Source: QALR01 sp045646925 (GTDB taxonomy: Bacteria; Bacillota; Clostridia; Oscillospirales; CAG-272). From it: a stretch of 43,573 nucleotides of DNA. Shown piece by piece: positions 15,188-22,522 of the stretch (positions are counted from its first letter, which is position 1; each line of letters begins with the position of its first letter). The notes under the pieces were generated by a model. It did not search any database and was not told the DNA's origin. It was given only the letters and a program-made list of their open reading frames with translations. The translations under genes and the position numbers were made by a program. Location: assembly GCA_045646925.1 (NCBI GenBank), contig JAZRLQ010000084.1, positions 1-43,573 of the forward strand, in the 5' to 3' direction.

Positions 15188-16903
15188 ATGCCACCCCAGG
15201 TTTCCATTCGATTGATCTCGTCTCTTGAAAGCTGTTTTATGGATGAAAAGCTCGAGGACAAAAAGGAAAGAACGCATTTTCTGATGTACCGCAACGAAAA
15301 GCTTTCCTTCCAGCTTGCTTGCATGAATATCAAAAACGAAAATCCCGACGTCCCCTATTTTTATCTGCGTATGAAGGGTGCGCTCGCGCCCTACGTCAAG
15401 GTGAGGGAAGTGGTCTGCGTACCGAATCATTATCCCGTGACGCCGCAGAATCACGATGAAAACTATATGCGCACGGAGCCGGGCTTGTATCCGAATATGC
15501 TTCGTCCTCTGCTCTATAAGGGCTATAATTACAAGCGCTACGTGAATATCGACGAGGGCTTTATCCGATTGCCGCAGGGCAATTTGCGCGCGCTCTGGCT
15601 CGATATAGCGATTCCTGAGGGGGTAGAGGTTCCGACTGAGGAAACGGAGCTTGTTTTCACTCTCTATTGCAGAGAATTCGAGATGGCGAGCACGACCGCT
15701 CATATCCGCGTTTCTCCCGTCAAGCTTCCGAAGCAGAAGTTCATTCACACGGAATGGTTCTACTGCGACTGTATCGCGGAAGCGCACAGAGCGGAGGTCT
15801 TCTCCGACCGTCATTTTGAGCTGATCGAAAAATATATTGCCACTGCCGTGGACAACGGGATCAATATGATCATGATGCCCGTTTTCACACAGGAGCTGGA
15901 TACGTACGTCGGCGGCGAACGTCTGACCACACAGCTTCTCGATATCTCGGTTCAGCCGAACGGGGACTATTCCTTCGATTTCACTCTCGTCGACCGTTGG
16001 ATCGATATGTGTGAACGTCTTGGTGTCGGCTATTTCGAGATCCCGCACTTCTTCACGCAGTGGGGCGCGGCGCACGCGCCGAAGATCATGGCGACTGTGA
16101 ACGGTGAAAAGAAGCGCATTTTCGGTTGGGAAACGGATTCCATGGGCGAGGAATACGGCAGATTCCTTTCCGTTCTCATTCCCGCGCTCGTCGAGCATTT
16201 CAAAAAGCGCGGTATTGACAAGCGTTGCTTCTTCCACATTTCCGACGAGCCGAACGTCCGTCAGCTTGAAAAATATCTCGCCTGCAAGGAAAGAGTCGCT
16301 CCTTATCTCGAGGGCTATCACATCATCGACGCGCTCTCTGATTTCGAATTCTATAAGCTCGGCGTTCTGAAAAAGCCGATCCCGTCCATCACCGCCGTGC
16401 AGGAATTTCTGGACAACGATATCCCCGGACTCTGGGTATATTATTGCGGCGCAAGCGGTAAAAAGGTCACGACGGACCGATATCTCTCCATGCCGATGGC
16501 GAGAACGAGAATTCTCGGCGTACAGCTCTATCTGAACCGCATCGAAGGCTTTTTGCATTGGGGCTACAATTTCTATCACAATCAGTTCTCGTACGATTAC
16601 GTGGATGTTCTCGGCTGTACGGACGGTGAATACTTCGCGCCCGCAGGCGACACCTGTCTCGTATATCCCGGCTCGGACGATACCGTGTGGGAGACCATGC
16701 GACTCAACGCCATGCGCGAAGCCATGGACGACGTCCGCGCGCTTGAGCTTGCGGAATCCGTTCTCGGAAGAGAAGAAACCGTCAAGCTCGTGCAGGAGGG
16801 TCTGGCAGAGCCGCTGACGTTCTTCACGTATCCCAAGGAGGGCGAGTATCTTCTGAACCTCAGAGATCGCGTTTTGCTTGCGGTAGAAGAAAAAATAAAA
16901 TAA
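15188..16903 (+). CDS. DUF4091-domain glycoside-hydrolase-like protein
   Basis: A 571-residue cytosolic protein with no signal peptide. Residues 1-185 look like a beta-sandwich; residues 190-500 resemble a TIM barrel ending in the DUF4091 region, with FHISDEPNVRQLEKYL near residue 355 (a likely catalytic Asp/Glu pair), a WVYYCGAS segment and FLHWGYNFYHNQF. Members of this family are found in polysaccharide loci and are thought to be glycosidases, but I cannot assign a substrate. Lack of an export signal suggests it acts on imported oligosaccharides. It is transcribed divergently from the MerR operon from its own promoter; the gene after it has its own promoter too. Confidence 0.85.
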   Translation: MPPQVSIRLISSLESCFMDEKLEDKKERTHFLMYRNEKLSFQLACMNIKNENPDVPYFYLRMKGALAPYVKVREVVCVPNHYPVTPQNHDENYMRTEPGLYPNMLRPLLYKGYNYKRYVNIDEGFIRLPQGNLRALWLDIAIPEGVEVPTEETELVFTLYCREFEMASTTAHIRVSPVKLPKQKFIHTEWFYCDCIAEAHRAEVFSDRHFELIEKYIATAVDNGINMIMMPVFTQELDTYVGGERLTTQLLDISVQPNGDYSFDFTLVDRWIDMCERLGVGYFEIPHFFTQWGAAHAPKIMATVNGEKKRIFGWETDSMGEEYGRFLSVLIPALVEHFKKRGIDKRCFFHISDEPNVRQLEKYLACKERVAPYLEGYHIIDALSDFEFYKLGVLKKPIPSITAVQEFLDNDIPGLWVYYCGASGKKVTTDRYLSMPMARTRILGVQLYLNRIEGFLHWGYNFYHNQFSYDYVDVLGCTDGEYFAPAGDTCLVYPGSDDTVWETMRLNAMREAMDDVRALELAESVLGREETVKLVQEGLAEPLTFFTYPKEGEYLLNLRDRVLLAVEEKIK

Positions 16904-16948
16904 ATTTCGATTTTTATCAATATTTTTCCGCGTTTTGTTATAAAATGA

Positions 16949-16977
16949 TTGTAAAAGCGCGGTAATTGTGGTAAAAT
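16949..16977 (+). promoter_or_regulatory. Promoter of the YwaF/YhhN-like pair
   Basis: TTGTAA (16949-16954), 17 bases, TAAAAT (16972-16977). Confidence 0.6.
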
Positions 16978-17045
16978 AATAAAAAAAGTTTCGCGGGAGG
17001 GAAGAGATTCTCTCCCACGATCAAAAATGATTGAAGGAGAAAAAT

Positions 17046-17894
17046 ATGACGGCTTTTGAAAATTTCATTTACCGTGTTTTGGAGTTCAGAATGGAACGTC
17101 CCGCGCTTTACGGGACGTGGCACATCGTTTCCCTCATTCTGACGATCGCTCTGACGGTATGTCTGGTTAAATTTTTCCGTAACGCGAAGGACAGCACTAT
17201 GCGCACACTCCTTTTCGTCGGTTGGCTCATTATGATCACGTTTGAGCTCGGCAAGCAGCTGGAAGGCGCTATGCAGTACGACGGCTACACGGTCACGTGG
17301 GCATATGAATGGAGATGGTTCCCGTTCCAGTTCTGCTCCACACCGATGTATACCTTCCCCCTTGTCTTTTTGTTGAAGGATTGCAAATTCCGCCGCGCAG
17401 TGATGGCGTATATTTCGACGTTTTCTCTGTTTGCGGGAATCATCGTTATGATCCTGCCGACGTCGGTATTTACGTCTCTCGCATTTATCAACGTGCAGAC
17501 GATGGTTCACCACGGCCTGCAGGTCGTGTTCGGCGTGTACATGGCTGCCTATAACCGCCACCGATTGAACAAACGCTTCTTTGCGTGGAGCATGATCGTT
17601 TTCGCCGCTTTCGCGGCAGTAGCGTTGATTCTGGACGTTACCGTATATCCCGTTCTGCTGGAAAAGGGTCTGGCGACGGACTTCAATATGTTCTATATCA
17701 GTCCTTACGTCAACAATGACCTTCCCATTCTTTCCACGATCTGGACGAAAGTTGATTATCCCGTTTATTTGATTATCTACATATTTGGCTTTACGTTGGT
17801 TGCCGCCCTCGTATACGCCGTAGAGAAAGGAATCGTAGCTCTCACGCTTCGCAAGAACAAACGTGCCAAAGATAATACCTCAAATCAAGCATAA
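17046..17894 (+). CDS. TMEM164/YwaF-family integral membrane protein
   Basis: A 282-residue protein with about seven membrane spans. The pattern fits the bacterial YwaF group (TIGR02206/TMEM164 family): GTWHIVSL at the start of span 1, FELGK before a WAYEWRWFPFQFCSTPMY segment with Cys97, and MVHHGLQ with the His155-His156 pair. Human TMEM164 has been described as a cysteine-active-centre acyltransferase acting on ether phospholipids; whether bacterial members do the same is unknown. The start at 17046 is set by AAGGAG at 17034-17039. The 3' end overlaps the next gene by 32 bases, so translation is coupled to a YhhN/TMEM86-like protein, whose family includes lysoplasmalogenases. Family assignment is by motif recall, so confidence is moderate. 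Confidence 0.72.
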   Translation: MTAFENFIYRVLEFRMERPALYGTWHIVSLILTIALTVCLVKFFRNAKDSTMRTLLFVGWLIMITFELGKQLEGAMQYDGYTVTWAYEWRWFPFQFCSTPMYTFPLVFLLKDCKFRRAVMAYISTFSLFAGIIVMILPTSVFTSLAFINVQTMVHHGLQVVFGVYMAAYNRHRLNKRFFAWSMIVFAAFAAVALILDVTVYPVLLEKGLATDFNMFYISPYVNNDLPILSTIWTKVDYPVYLIIYIFGFTLVAALVYAVEKGIVALTLRKNKRAKDNTSNQA

Positions 17895-18582
17895 AAAATA
17901 TCTGATCGCTGCGGTTTGTATTTTCGCGGTGTTGGAATTGATATTGGTTCATTGCATGTACAACATCGTGTTTTCGTTGTTTTCCTATTGCTGTATCATT
18001 TCATCCTGTCTGTTTTGCGCGGTGCTTTTTGACGGATCGAAATCCTGGCTTTTTACGCAGCTTGGGCTGATCGGAACGGTCGGCGCGGATTTCTTCCTTG
18101 TTTTTCTGCCAGTTCAGCAGCGTGTACCCGGATTGATCTTCTTCTGCGGTACGCAGATCGCGTATTTCCTGCGTATTTATTATGAAGATGAAAACGCATT
18201 CAGAAAGCGCGTTCATCTGGTTCTGCGCGCTTGCGCCTCTGTCGCCGCGTTGATCGTGACGCCGCTTGTGTTGGGCGCCCGCGTGGATGCGGTGGCTATG
18301 CTTTCCGTTTTCTATTACGCGAATCTGCTTTGCAACGTATTGTTTTCGATGTTGAATTTCAGAAAGTCGGGGTTGTTTGCGCTGGCGCTGCTATTCTTCG
18401 TGCTATCTGATACTTTGCTTGGATTTCAATCGCTCAGTGATTATTTTCTGATCCCGAGAGGCTCGTTTATTTATTACGCCGTCTTTATCGGAAAGAGAAT
18501 ATTCTATCCGCTCTATATCCTTTCGCAGATCTGCATACCGATCAGCGTGGCTTCCGAAAGATTAAAGAAAACAAATACTTGA
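17863..18582 (+). CDS. YhhN/TMEM86-family membrane protein (lysoplasmalogenase-like)
   Basis: A 239-residue protein with about eight short membrane spans. The YhhN family core is recognisable: GADFFLVF with Asp76, VPGLIFFCGTQIAYFLRIY, and LFFVLSDTLLGF with Asp183. The two aspartates correspond to the conserved acidic pair of TMEM86 lysoplasmalogenases, which hydrolyse the vinyl-ether bond of lysoplasmalogens. Translation starts at GTG 17863 inside the preceding gene, without a clear ribosome site, which fits reinitiation by ribosomes finishing the TMEM164-like ORF. Many anaerobic clostridia make plasmalogens, so a role in their turnover is a reasonable inference. A hairpin terminator follows. 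Confidence 0.7.
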   Translation: MPKIIPQIKHKKYLIAAVCIFAVLELILVHCMYNIVFSLFSYCCIISSCLFCAVLFDGSKSWLFTQLGLIGTVGADFFLVFLPVQQRVPGLIFFCGTQIAYFLRIYYEDENAFRKRVHLVLRACASVAALIVTPLVLGARVDAVAMLSVFYYANLLCNVLFSMLNFRKSGLFALALLFFVLSDTLLGFQSLSDYFLIPRGSFIYYAVFIGKRIFYPLYILSQICIPISVASERLKKTNT

Positions 18583-18584
18583 AA

Positions 18585-18625
18585 AGAAACGCCCTGTATC
18601 CAAAAGGATGCAGGGCGTTTCTGTG
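18585..18625 (+). terminator. Hairpin terminator after the YhhN-like gene
   Basis: AGAAACGCCCTG (18585-18596) pairs with CAGGGCGTTTCT (18611-18622); inner ATCC/GGAT extends the stem; the T-tract is weak. Confidence 0.75.
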
Positions 18626-18633
18626 AAGCGCTC

Positions 18634-18662
18634 TTGACAAAAAGGTTTTTTTCGGTTATGAT
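18634..18662 (+). promoter_or_regulatory. Promoter of the RNHCP gene
   Basis: TTGACA (18634-18639), 17 bases, TATGAT (18657-18662). Confidence 0.85.
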
Positions 18663-18696
18663 AAAAGCATACATTGAAGATAACGGAGATGATTTT

Positions 18697-19020
18697 ATGG
18701 AACAGAAACGATTTACGAAAAATGACGATACCTTTGTTTGCAAAAATTGCGGTCTGACCGTCAAGCCCTTGGGCTATAGCTCCCGAAACCATTGCCCGCG
18801 TTGCCTTTGCTCGTTGCACGTGGATATTAACCCCGGCGACCGCGCCAATCCTTGCGGTGGGATCCTTCGTCCGATCAAGGTGGAGCCCGATCCGAAAAAG
18901 GGATATATTATCATTCACCGCTGTGATAAATGCGGCGAGATCCGCAGAAATAAGGCCGCTAACGAAGCGAAGGTCCAGCCCGACGATATCAATCTGCTCA
19001 TTCGTTTGACGTCGTTCTGA
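18697..19020 (+). CDS. RNHCP-domain zinc-binding protein
   Basis: A 107-residue cytosolic protein of the RNHCP family (PF12647), named for its RNHCPRCL motif (here near residue 28). CKNCG and CPRC in the first half and CDKCGEIRRNKAA in the second form probable zinc knuckles; GDRANPCGG lies between. The family is widespread in Bacillota, and its biochemical role is unknown; an RNA-related function has been guessed from the small zinc-ribbon form. The start at 18697 is supported by GGAG at 18685-18688 and by the promoter position, which excludes the in-frame ATGs upstream. Confidence 0.9.
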   Translation: MEQKRFTKNDDTFVCKNCGLTVKPLGYSSRNHCPRCLCSLHVDINPGDRANPCGGILRPIKVEPDPKKGYIIIHRCDKCGEIRRNKAANEAKVQPDDINLLIRLTSF

Positions 19021-19061
19021 CGGCTATATTCGCGCTCATTTGCGCATATCCGACATAATAA

Positions 19062-19106
19062 AAAACGCATTGAATGCCCGACTTGCATTCAATGCGTTTT
19101 GTTTTG
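19062..19106. terminator. Bidirectional terminator between RNHCP and AbrB genes
   Basis: Perfect 16-bp stem AAAACGCATTGAATGC (19062-19077) with GCATTCAATGCGTTTT (19085-19100), flanked by A- and T-runs. Confidence 0.93.
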
Positions 19107-19125
19107 GAGGGTTAGGGATCGGTCT

Positions 19126-19374
19126 TTACTTGTCGCCGTTTTTCAGCTCGTTCAAGCATTTTTCGCAGATGAGCTTGCCTTTGTAAAGCTTGGCTTCGTC
19201 CATGCTGCCGCAGAAAACGCAGGCGGGTTCGTATTTTTTCAGCACGATGGTGTCCTCGTTTACGAAAATCTCAACGGCATCCTTGCTGCCGAGGGAAAGA
19301 TTTTTTCTGATTTCGATAGGAAGAACGATTCTTCCGAGCTCATCGATGCGTCTGACAATTCCTGTAGATTTCAT
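19126..19374 (-). CDS. AbrB/SpoVT-type transition regulator with C-terminal zinc ribbon
   Basis: An 82-residue DNA-binding protein. Residues 1-45 are the swapped-hairpin AbrB domain (MKSTGIVRRIDELGRIVLP, then LSLGSKDAVEIFV). The remaining 37 residues carry CVFCG and CEKC, a probable four-cysteine zinc site absent from classical AbrB. The start is the ATG at 19374 with GGAGGA nine bases upstream; earlier in-frame ATGs lie too close to the promoter. Proteins of this class control growth-phase transitions in Bacillota. It is a single-gene unit with its own consensus promoter. Confidence 0.92.
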   Translation of the reverse strand: MKSTGIVRRIDELGRIVLPIEIRKNLSLGSKDAVEIFVNEDTIVLKKYEPACVFCGSMDEAKLYKGKLICEKCLNELKNGDK

Positions 19375-19415
19375 AGGGGTGATTCCTCCGAGAAGATTGA
19401 TTTTTTGTTGAATAC

Positions 19416-19444
19416 AGTATAGCATAAACGGGAGAATATGTCAA
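19416..19444 (-). promoter_or_regulatory. Promoter of the AbrB-like gene
   Basis: Minus strand TTGACA (19439-19444), 17 bases, TATACT (19416-19421). Confidence 0.88.
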
Positions 19445-19603
19445 TCATTTACATCTTTCAATTGTCAAAACGGAACGATTCTACCTTTTTTACAATAAAA
19501 TTCTTTTGATTTTATGGAAAATTGCACAAACGAGTCGATCTGTGTAATTTTTTGGAGACAAAATGGATTTATATACAAAAAACAGCGGTATTGTTGCTTC
19601 ACA

Positions 19604-19685
19604 AATAAAAAAGTATCCCGTTTGCACGGGATACTTTTTCCATTATTCGTTTGTAAGTTTTGGAAGAAAGACAAACGCATGGAAT
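19604..19685 (-). ncRNA. Candidate small RNA, promoter to terminator with no convincing ORF
   Basis: A consensus minus-strand promoter (19692-19720) would start transcription near 19685. The first bases, TTCCAT and CGTTTGT, pair with ACAAACG and ATGGAA further on (plus-strand arms 19638-19643, 19648-19654, 19671-19677, 19679-19684), making a long 5' stem-loop. A terminator hairpin with a U-run follows at 19608-19639. The unit is about 80 bases. The only ATG frame lacks a ribosome site and would run through the terminator, so it is unlikely to be translated. It sits alone in a 407-base gap (19426-19832) between the AbrB gene and the surface-protein terminator. I do not recognise it as a known RNA family. 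Confidence 0.6.
19608..19639 (-). terminator. Terminator of the candidate small RNA
   Basis: AAAAAGTATCCCGT (19608-19621) pairs with ACGGGATACTTTTT (19626-19639), loop TTGC; symmetrical A/T runs allow function on either strand. Confidence 0.9.
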
Positions 19686-19691
19686 GAGATT

Positions 19692-19720
19692 ATTATATCC
19701 CAAAAATCTTCGTTTGTCAA
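19692..19720 (-). promoter_or_regulatory. Consensus promoter of the candidate small RNA
   Basis: Minus strand TTGACA (19715-19720), 17 bases, TATAAT (19692-19697); no gene start follows within reach except the small-RNA unit. Confidence 0.85.
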
Positions 19721-19765
19721 GATGGAAAAGGAGAAAATTCGGATGGCAAGCTCGGTATCGTTTAA

Positions 19766-19800
19766 AAAGAGAGCCTGTACGGTGTACCGTACAGGCTCTT
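19766..19800 (-). terminator. Terminator of the surface-protein gene
   Basis: GAGCCTGTACGG (19771-19782) pairs with CCGTACAGGCTC (19787-19798); on the minus strand a TCTTTTTAAA tract follows. Confidence 0.92.
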
Positions 19801-19832
19801 GCATGAGTTATGATTCCAAATTCAATTTAAAA

Positions 19833-21896
19833 TCAAAGTTCTTCGCCGCAAACGCAAACTTTAGCTTTGCCGAAAATGCCACGGAAGAAGTTCATGATGC
19901 TGTTCCAGAGTCTTGCGAAGAAGTTAGCTTCGCAGTTATCGTGGTTAACAGTGGTACCGGGTTCGGTGGTGGTGCCGCCCTGTTCTGCGCCGTTGCCGAT
20001 AACGGTGATGGAGGTCTTGAGCTTAGCATCTTCGAAGAGATCGTCGAGACCGGGGATGGTGGTACGGATCTGAACGCTCTTCTTACCGGGAGAAGCAGTG
20101 TTTACCTTGGTGGTGTAGTCGTTCTTGTCAACGGTTACTTTCTTGCCGTCAGCATAAACGAGAGAAACTTCCAAGCCTGCAGCAGAGAATGCTTCGTTGG
20201 GCTTGTATTCGGTCTTGGTGGGTTCCTTGGTAACTTCAACACCGGTGGGAGTTTCAACGGTAACGTCAACTTCCTTGGTGAAGGTCATGCTGTAGTCAGA
20301 GTTGGTAGCAGTGAAGGTAGCCTTAACAGTACCGGGGCTCTTAACGTCAACGGTAACAGAATATGTGAATTCGATGGTAGCGTCAGCCTTTGCAACCTTG
20401 GAGCCATCGCTGAAGATGAGATTTACGGAGAAATCGTTTTCTGCGTTGGGCTTGCTGTTGTAGCGATATTCTTTGTTAGCAGTAACTTCGATATCGGTTA
20501 CCTGAATGGTGGTAATATCGAAGGTGGTGGACTTACCGAAGTAGTAAACGGTAACAGTCTGTTTGCCTGCATTTTCGAAGTCGCCTACGAATTTGAAGCT
20601 GGAGTTGGCGAGAAGAGTGGTTACGTTGTCGGGAGAAATGTCGGAGATCTTGGAGGTTCCGTCAGCGTAGTTAACCTTGATCTGGTAACCGTCGGAAACG
20701 AAGCCGTCTACGAGTTCTTCGATTTCAAAGGTGGTGTCATCGGGAGTTTTGTTAACTTCGATACCGGTGATATCGGTAACGGTTACGTTGTAGGAAACTT
20801 CGAGCTTACCGAACTTAAGGGTTACGGTGTTTACAACGTCGTTGAAGGTGGAAACGCTTGCGCTGGCGGTGGTAAGAATTTCATCTTCGTAACCGGAGCC
20901 TGCAGCGTAGGTTGCTTTGAGCTGGAGACCGTCGAGGTCGAGAGCTTCACCAACGTAGTAGTTGGTCTTGGTAGGAGCGGTGATGAGTTCGAGCTTTTCG
21001 ATAGCTGCTTCTTTCTTTTCGAGGGCGCTCTGGTAGCTGTCAACGTATGCTCTGCTACCGAGAACAACGTAGTCGATGTCCATTGCAGCGCCGGGGTAGT
21101 TACCGGTACCGTCGCTTACGTCATAACCGAAGGGGAAGATAAGGATTTCGTACAATTTACCGGGCCAACGGGAAGTGGGTTCTACGCCTTCCTTGGTGGG
21201 ATCGTAGAGAAGGTCGGAGTAGTTGGTGTTCATGTTGACGTCGTACATGGAGAAGGTGTAGGTTTCCCATTCACCGGAGCTTCCATAGGACTTGCCGTTT
21301 ACGTCTTTGATTTCGCCGTTTTCACCAGTACCAAATTCGGTGAGGGTTGCCTGTACGAACTTACCGTTGTTGGTGTGGTTCATAACGAAACCGAAGGTGA
21401 TCTGGTCACAAACGGAGTAGTTTCTTACACGGATCTTAACGTATTCGGTAGCGGGGCTGCCCTTGGGGGGATTTTCACGACCAACGGGGATGAGGTTATC
21501 CTGTGCTACGTCGAGAGTGAAAGCAACGCCGGGGTAAATGCTGGAGTCGGTGGATTCGATGTGGAGAACTTCACCGTCTTCGATAAGAGACCATCTACGA
21601 GCGCTGTAGGAGCTGTAGTTGTGGAAAACGGGAGTGATGGGGAAACCGTTTGCATCCAAGGGGATGTCAGCATACGTGTCGGTTGCATCGATGAGCAAGT
21701 CGTATTTGCCGGTTTCGGTGTTGAACTTGGTCCAAAGAGCGTTGGTGTCTTTGTTGAAGTCCATGAGGTTGGTACAATAGATACCGGTGCCTTCTTCAAT
21801 GGTAACGCCGTAATCAGAGGTGTCAGCCATTGCGGTTACAGCCATGATCGCTACAGCGAGGATAACTGTAAGAAAAATAGTCAGAAATTTTTTCAT
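19833..21896 (-). CDS. Large secreted surface protein with Ig-like repeats
   Basis: A 687-residue exported protein. Residues 1-25 are a signal peptide ending in AMA. Residues 26-290 form a beta-rich, possibly carbohydrate-binding domain. Residues 300-640 hold four bacterial Ig-like repeats of about 80 residues (starting at APTKTNYYVGEALD, VNKTPDDTTFE, VTANKEYRYN and VTKEPTKTEYKPNE), each with a VxYADG-type strand. The C-terminus has an aromatic amphipathic stretch (NFFARLWNSIMNFFRGIFG) and ends in CVCGEEL instead of an LPXTG signal. The ATG at 21896 follows AAAGGA by nine bases and sits 40 bases from a consensus promoter, so the upstream in-frame ATG is excluded. Codon use is strongly biased (GTT, AAC, GAA, ACC), which suggests abundant expression. 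Its role is structural or adhesive; the ligand is unknown. Confidence 0.88.
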   Translation of the reverse strand: MKKFLTIFLTVILAVAIMAVTAMADTSDYGVTIEEGTGIYCTNLMDFNKDTNALWTKFNTETGKYDLLIDATDTYADIPLDANGFPITPVFHNYSSYSARRWSLIEDGEVLHIESTDSSIYPGVAFTLDVAQDNLIPVGRENPPKGSPATEYVKIRVRNYSVCDQITFGFVMNHTNNGKFVQATLTEFGTGENGEIKDVNGKSYGSSGEWETYTFSMYDVNMNTNYSDLLYDPTKEGVEPTSRWPGKLYEILIFPFGYDVSDGTGNYPGAAMDIDYVVLGSRAYVDSYQSALEKKEAAIEKLELITAPTKTNYYVGEALDLDGLQLKATYAAGSGYEDEILTTASASVSTFNDVVNTVTLKFGKLEVSYNVTVTDITGIEVNKTPDDTTFEIEELVDGFVSDGYQIKVNYADGTSKISDISPDNVTTLLANSSFKFVGDFENAGKQTVTVYYFGKSTTFDITTIQVTDIEVTANKEYRYNSKPNAENDFSVNLIFSDGSKVAKADATIEFTYSVTVDVKSPGTVKATFTATNSDYSMTFTKEVDVTVETPTGVEVTKEPTKTEYKPNEAFSAAGLEVSLVYADGKKVTVDKNDYTTKVNTASPGKKSVQIRTTIPGLDDLFEDAKLKTSITVIGNGAEQGGTTTEPGTTVNHDNCEANFFARLWNSIMNFFRGIFGKAKVCVCGEEL

Positions 21897-21936
21897 GAGT
21901 AAAAATCCTTTCTTGAAAATATTTTTTTGCTCTTTC

Positions 21937-21965
21937 ATTATAACATTTTGTGTGTAAAATGTCAA
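21937..21965 (-). promoter_or_regulatory. Consensus promoter of the surface protein
   Basis: Minus strand TTGACA (21960-21965), 17 bases, TATAAT (21937-21942). Confidence 0.9.
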
Positions 21966-22004
21966 TAAGCAAATGAATATTCGAGGGTTTTTTGATGAAA
22001 TTTG

Positions 22005-22439
22005 TTAGATTTCGAGCATATCAACTCTGCGCTGGTGGCGTCCGCCGAGAAATTCTGCGCCGAGGAAGGCTTCCGTGATCTCAACGGTCTTCTCAAAAGA
22101 GAGGATACGGGCGCCCATGCAAAGCACGTTTGCGTTGTTGTGCTGTCTCGTGAGAGAAGCGGATTCGGGATCGCCGCAGAGACCTGCGCGGATTCCCTTG
22201 TGCTTGTTTGCCGCAATGCTCATGCCGATACCCGTTCCGCAGATCAGAATACCGAGGTCAGCTTCTCCGGAGGTCACCTTTTTGCAAACGGCGTCCGCAT
22301 AGATCGGATAGTCAACGGATTCTTCCGTGTCCGTGCCGAGATTTATGCAGGTGTATCCCTTTGCGGTCAGATATGCGATCAGATCCTTCTTATAGGTTAC
22401 GCCGGCATGGTCGCAAGCAATCGCTAAAATTTTTGCCAT
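22005..22439 (-). CDS. rpiB: Ribose-5-phosphate isomerase B
   Basis: Interconverts ribulose-5-phosphate and ribose-5-phosphate in the cytosolic pentose phosphate pathway; some family members act on allose or galactose phosphates. The 144 residues show the RpiB marks: CDHAG (residues 9-13), the catalytic cysteine in ICGTGIGMSIAANK (Cys67) and RQHNNANVLCMG (His100). The length is standard. The ATG is preceded by GGAAAGGAG. It is co-directional with tsaB 83 bases upstream and may belong to the same minus-strand transcript. Confidence 0.95.
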   Translation of the reverse strand: MAKILAIACDHAGVTYKKDLIAYLTAKGYTCINLGTDTEESVDYPIYADAVCKKVTSGEADLGILICGTGIGMSIAANKHKGIRAGLCGDPESASLTRQHNNANVLCMGARILSFEKTVEITEAFLGAEFLGGRHQRRVDMLEI

Positions 22440-22522
22440 AAAAAACTCCTTTCCGTTGCCGGTGGCAACTATTTTGTTTTGACAGCAAAGCGAGTCCGAT
22501 GGGAGCTTTGCCGAAATTGACG

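Noticed and set aside
19465..19680. A 71-codon minus-strand frame across the candidate small RNA
   Set aside because: It has no ribosome site, runs through the terminator hairpin and has no recognisable sequence pattern.
19563..21902. A 779-codon plus-strand ORF running antisense to the surface-protein gene
   Set aside because: It is a shadow frame: the minus-strand gene avoids the codons that would give antisense stops. The start lies in the small-RNA region, the translation is a low-complexity Gly/Val/Glu mix, and the minus strand has signal peptide, repeats, promoter and terminator.
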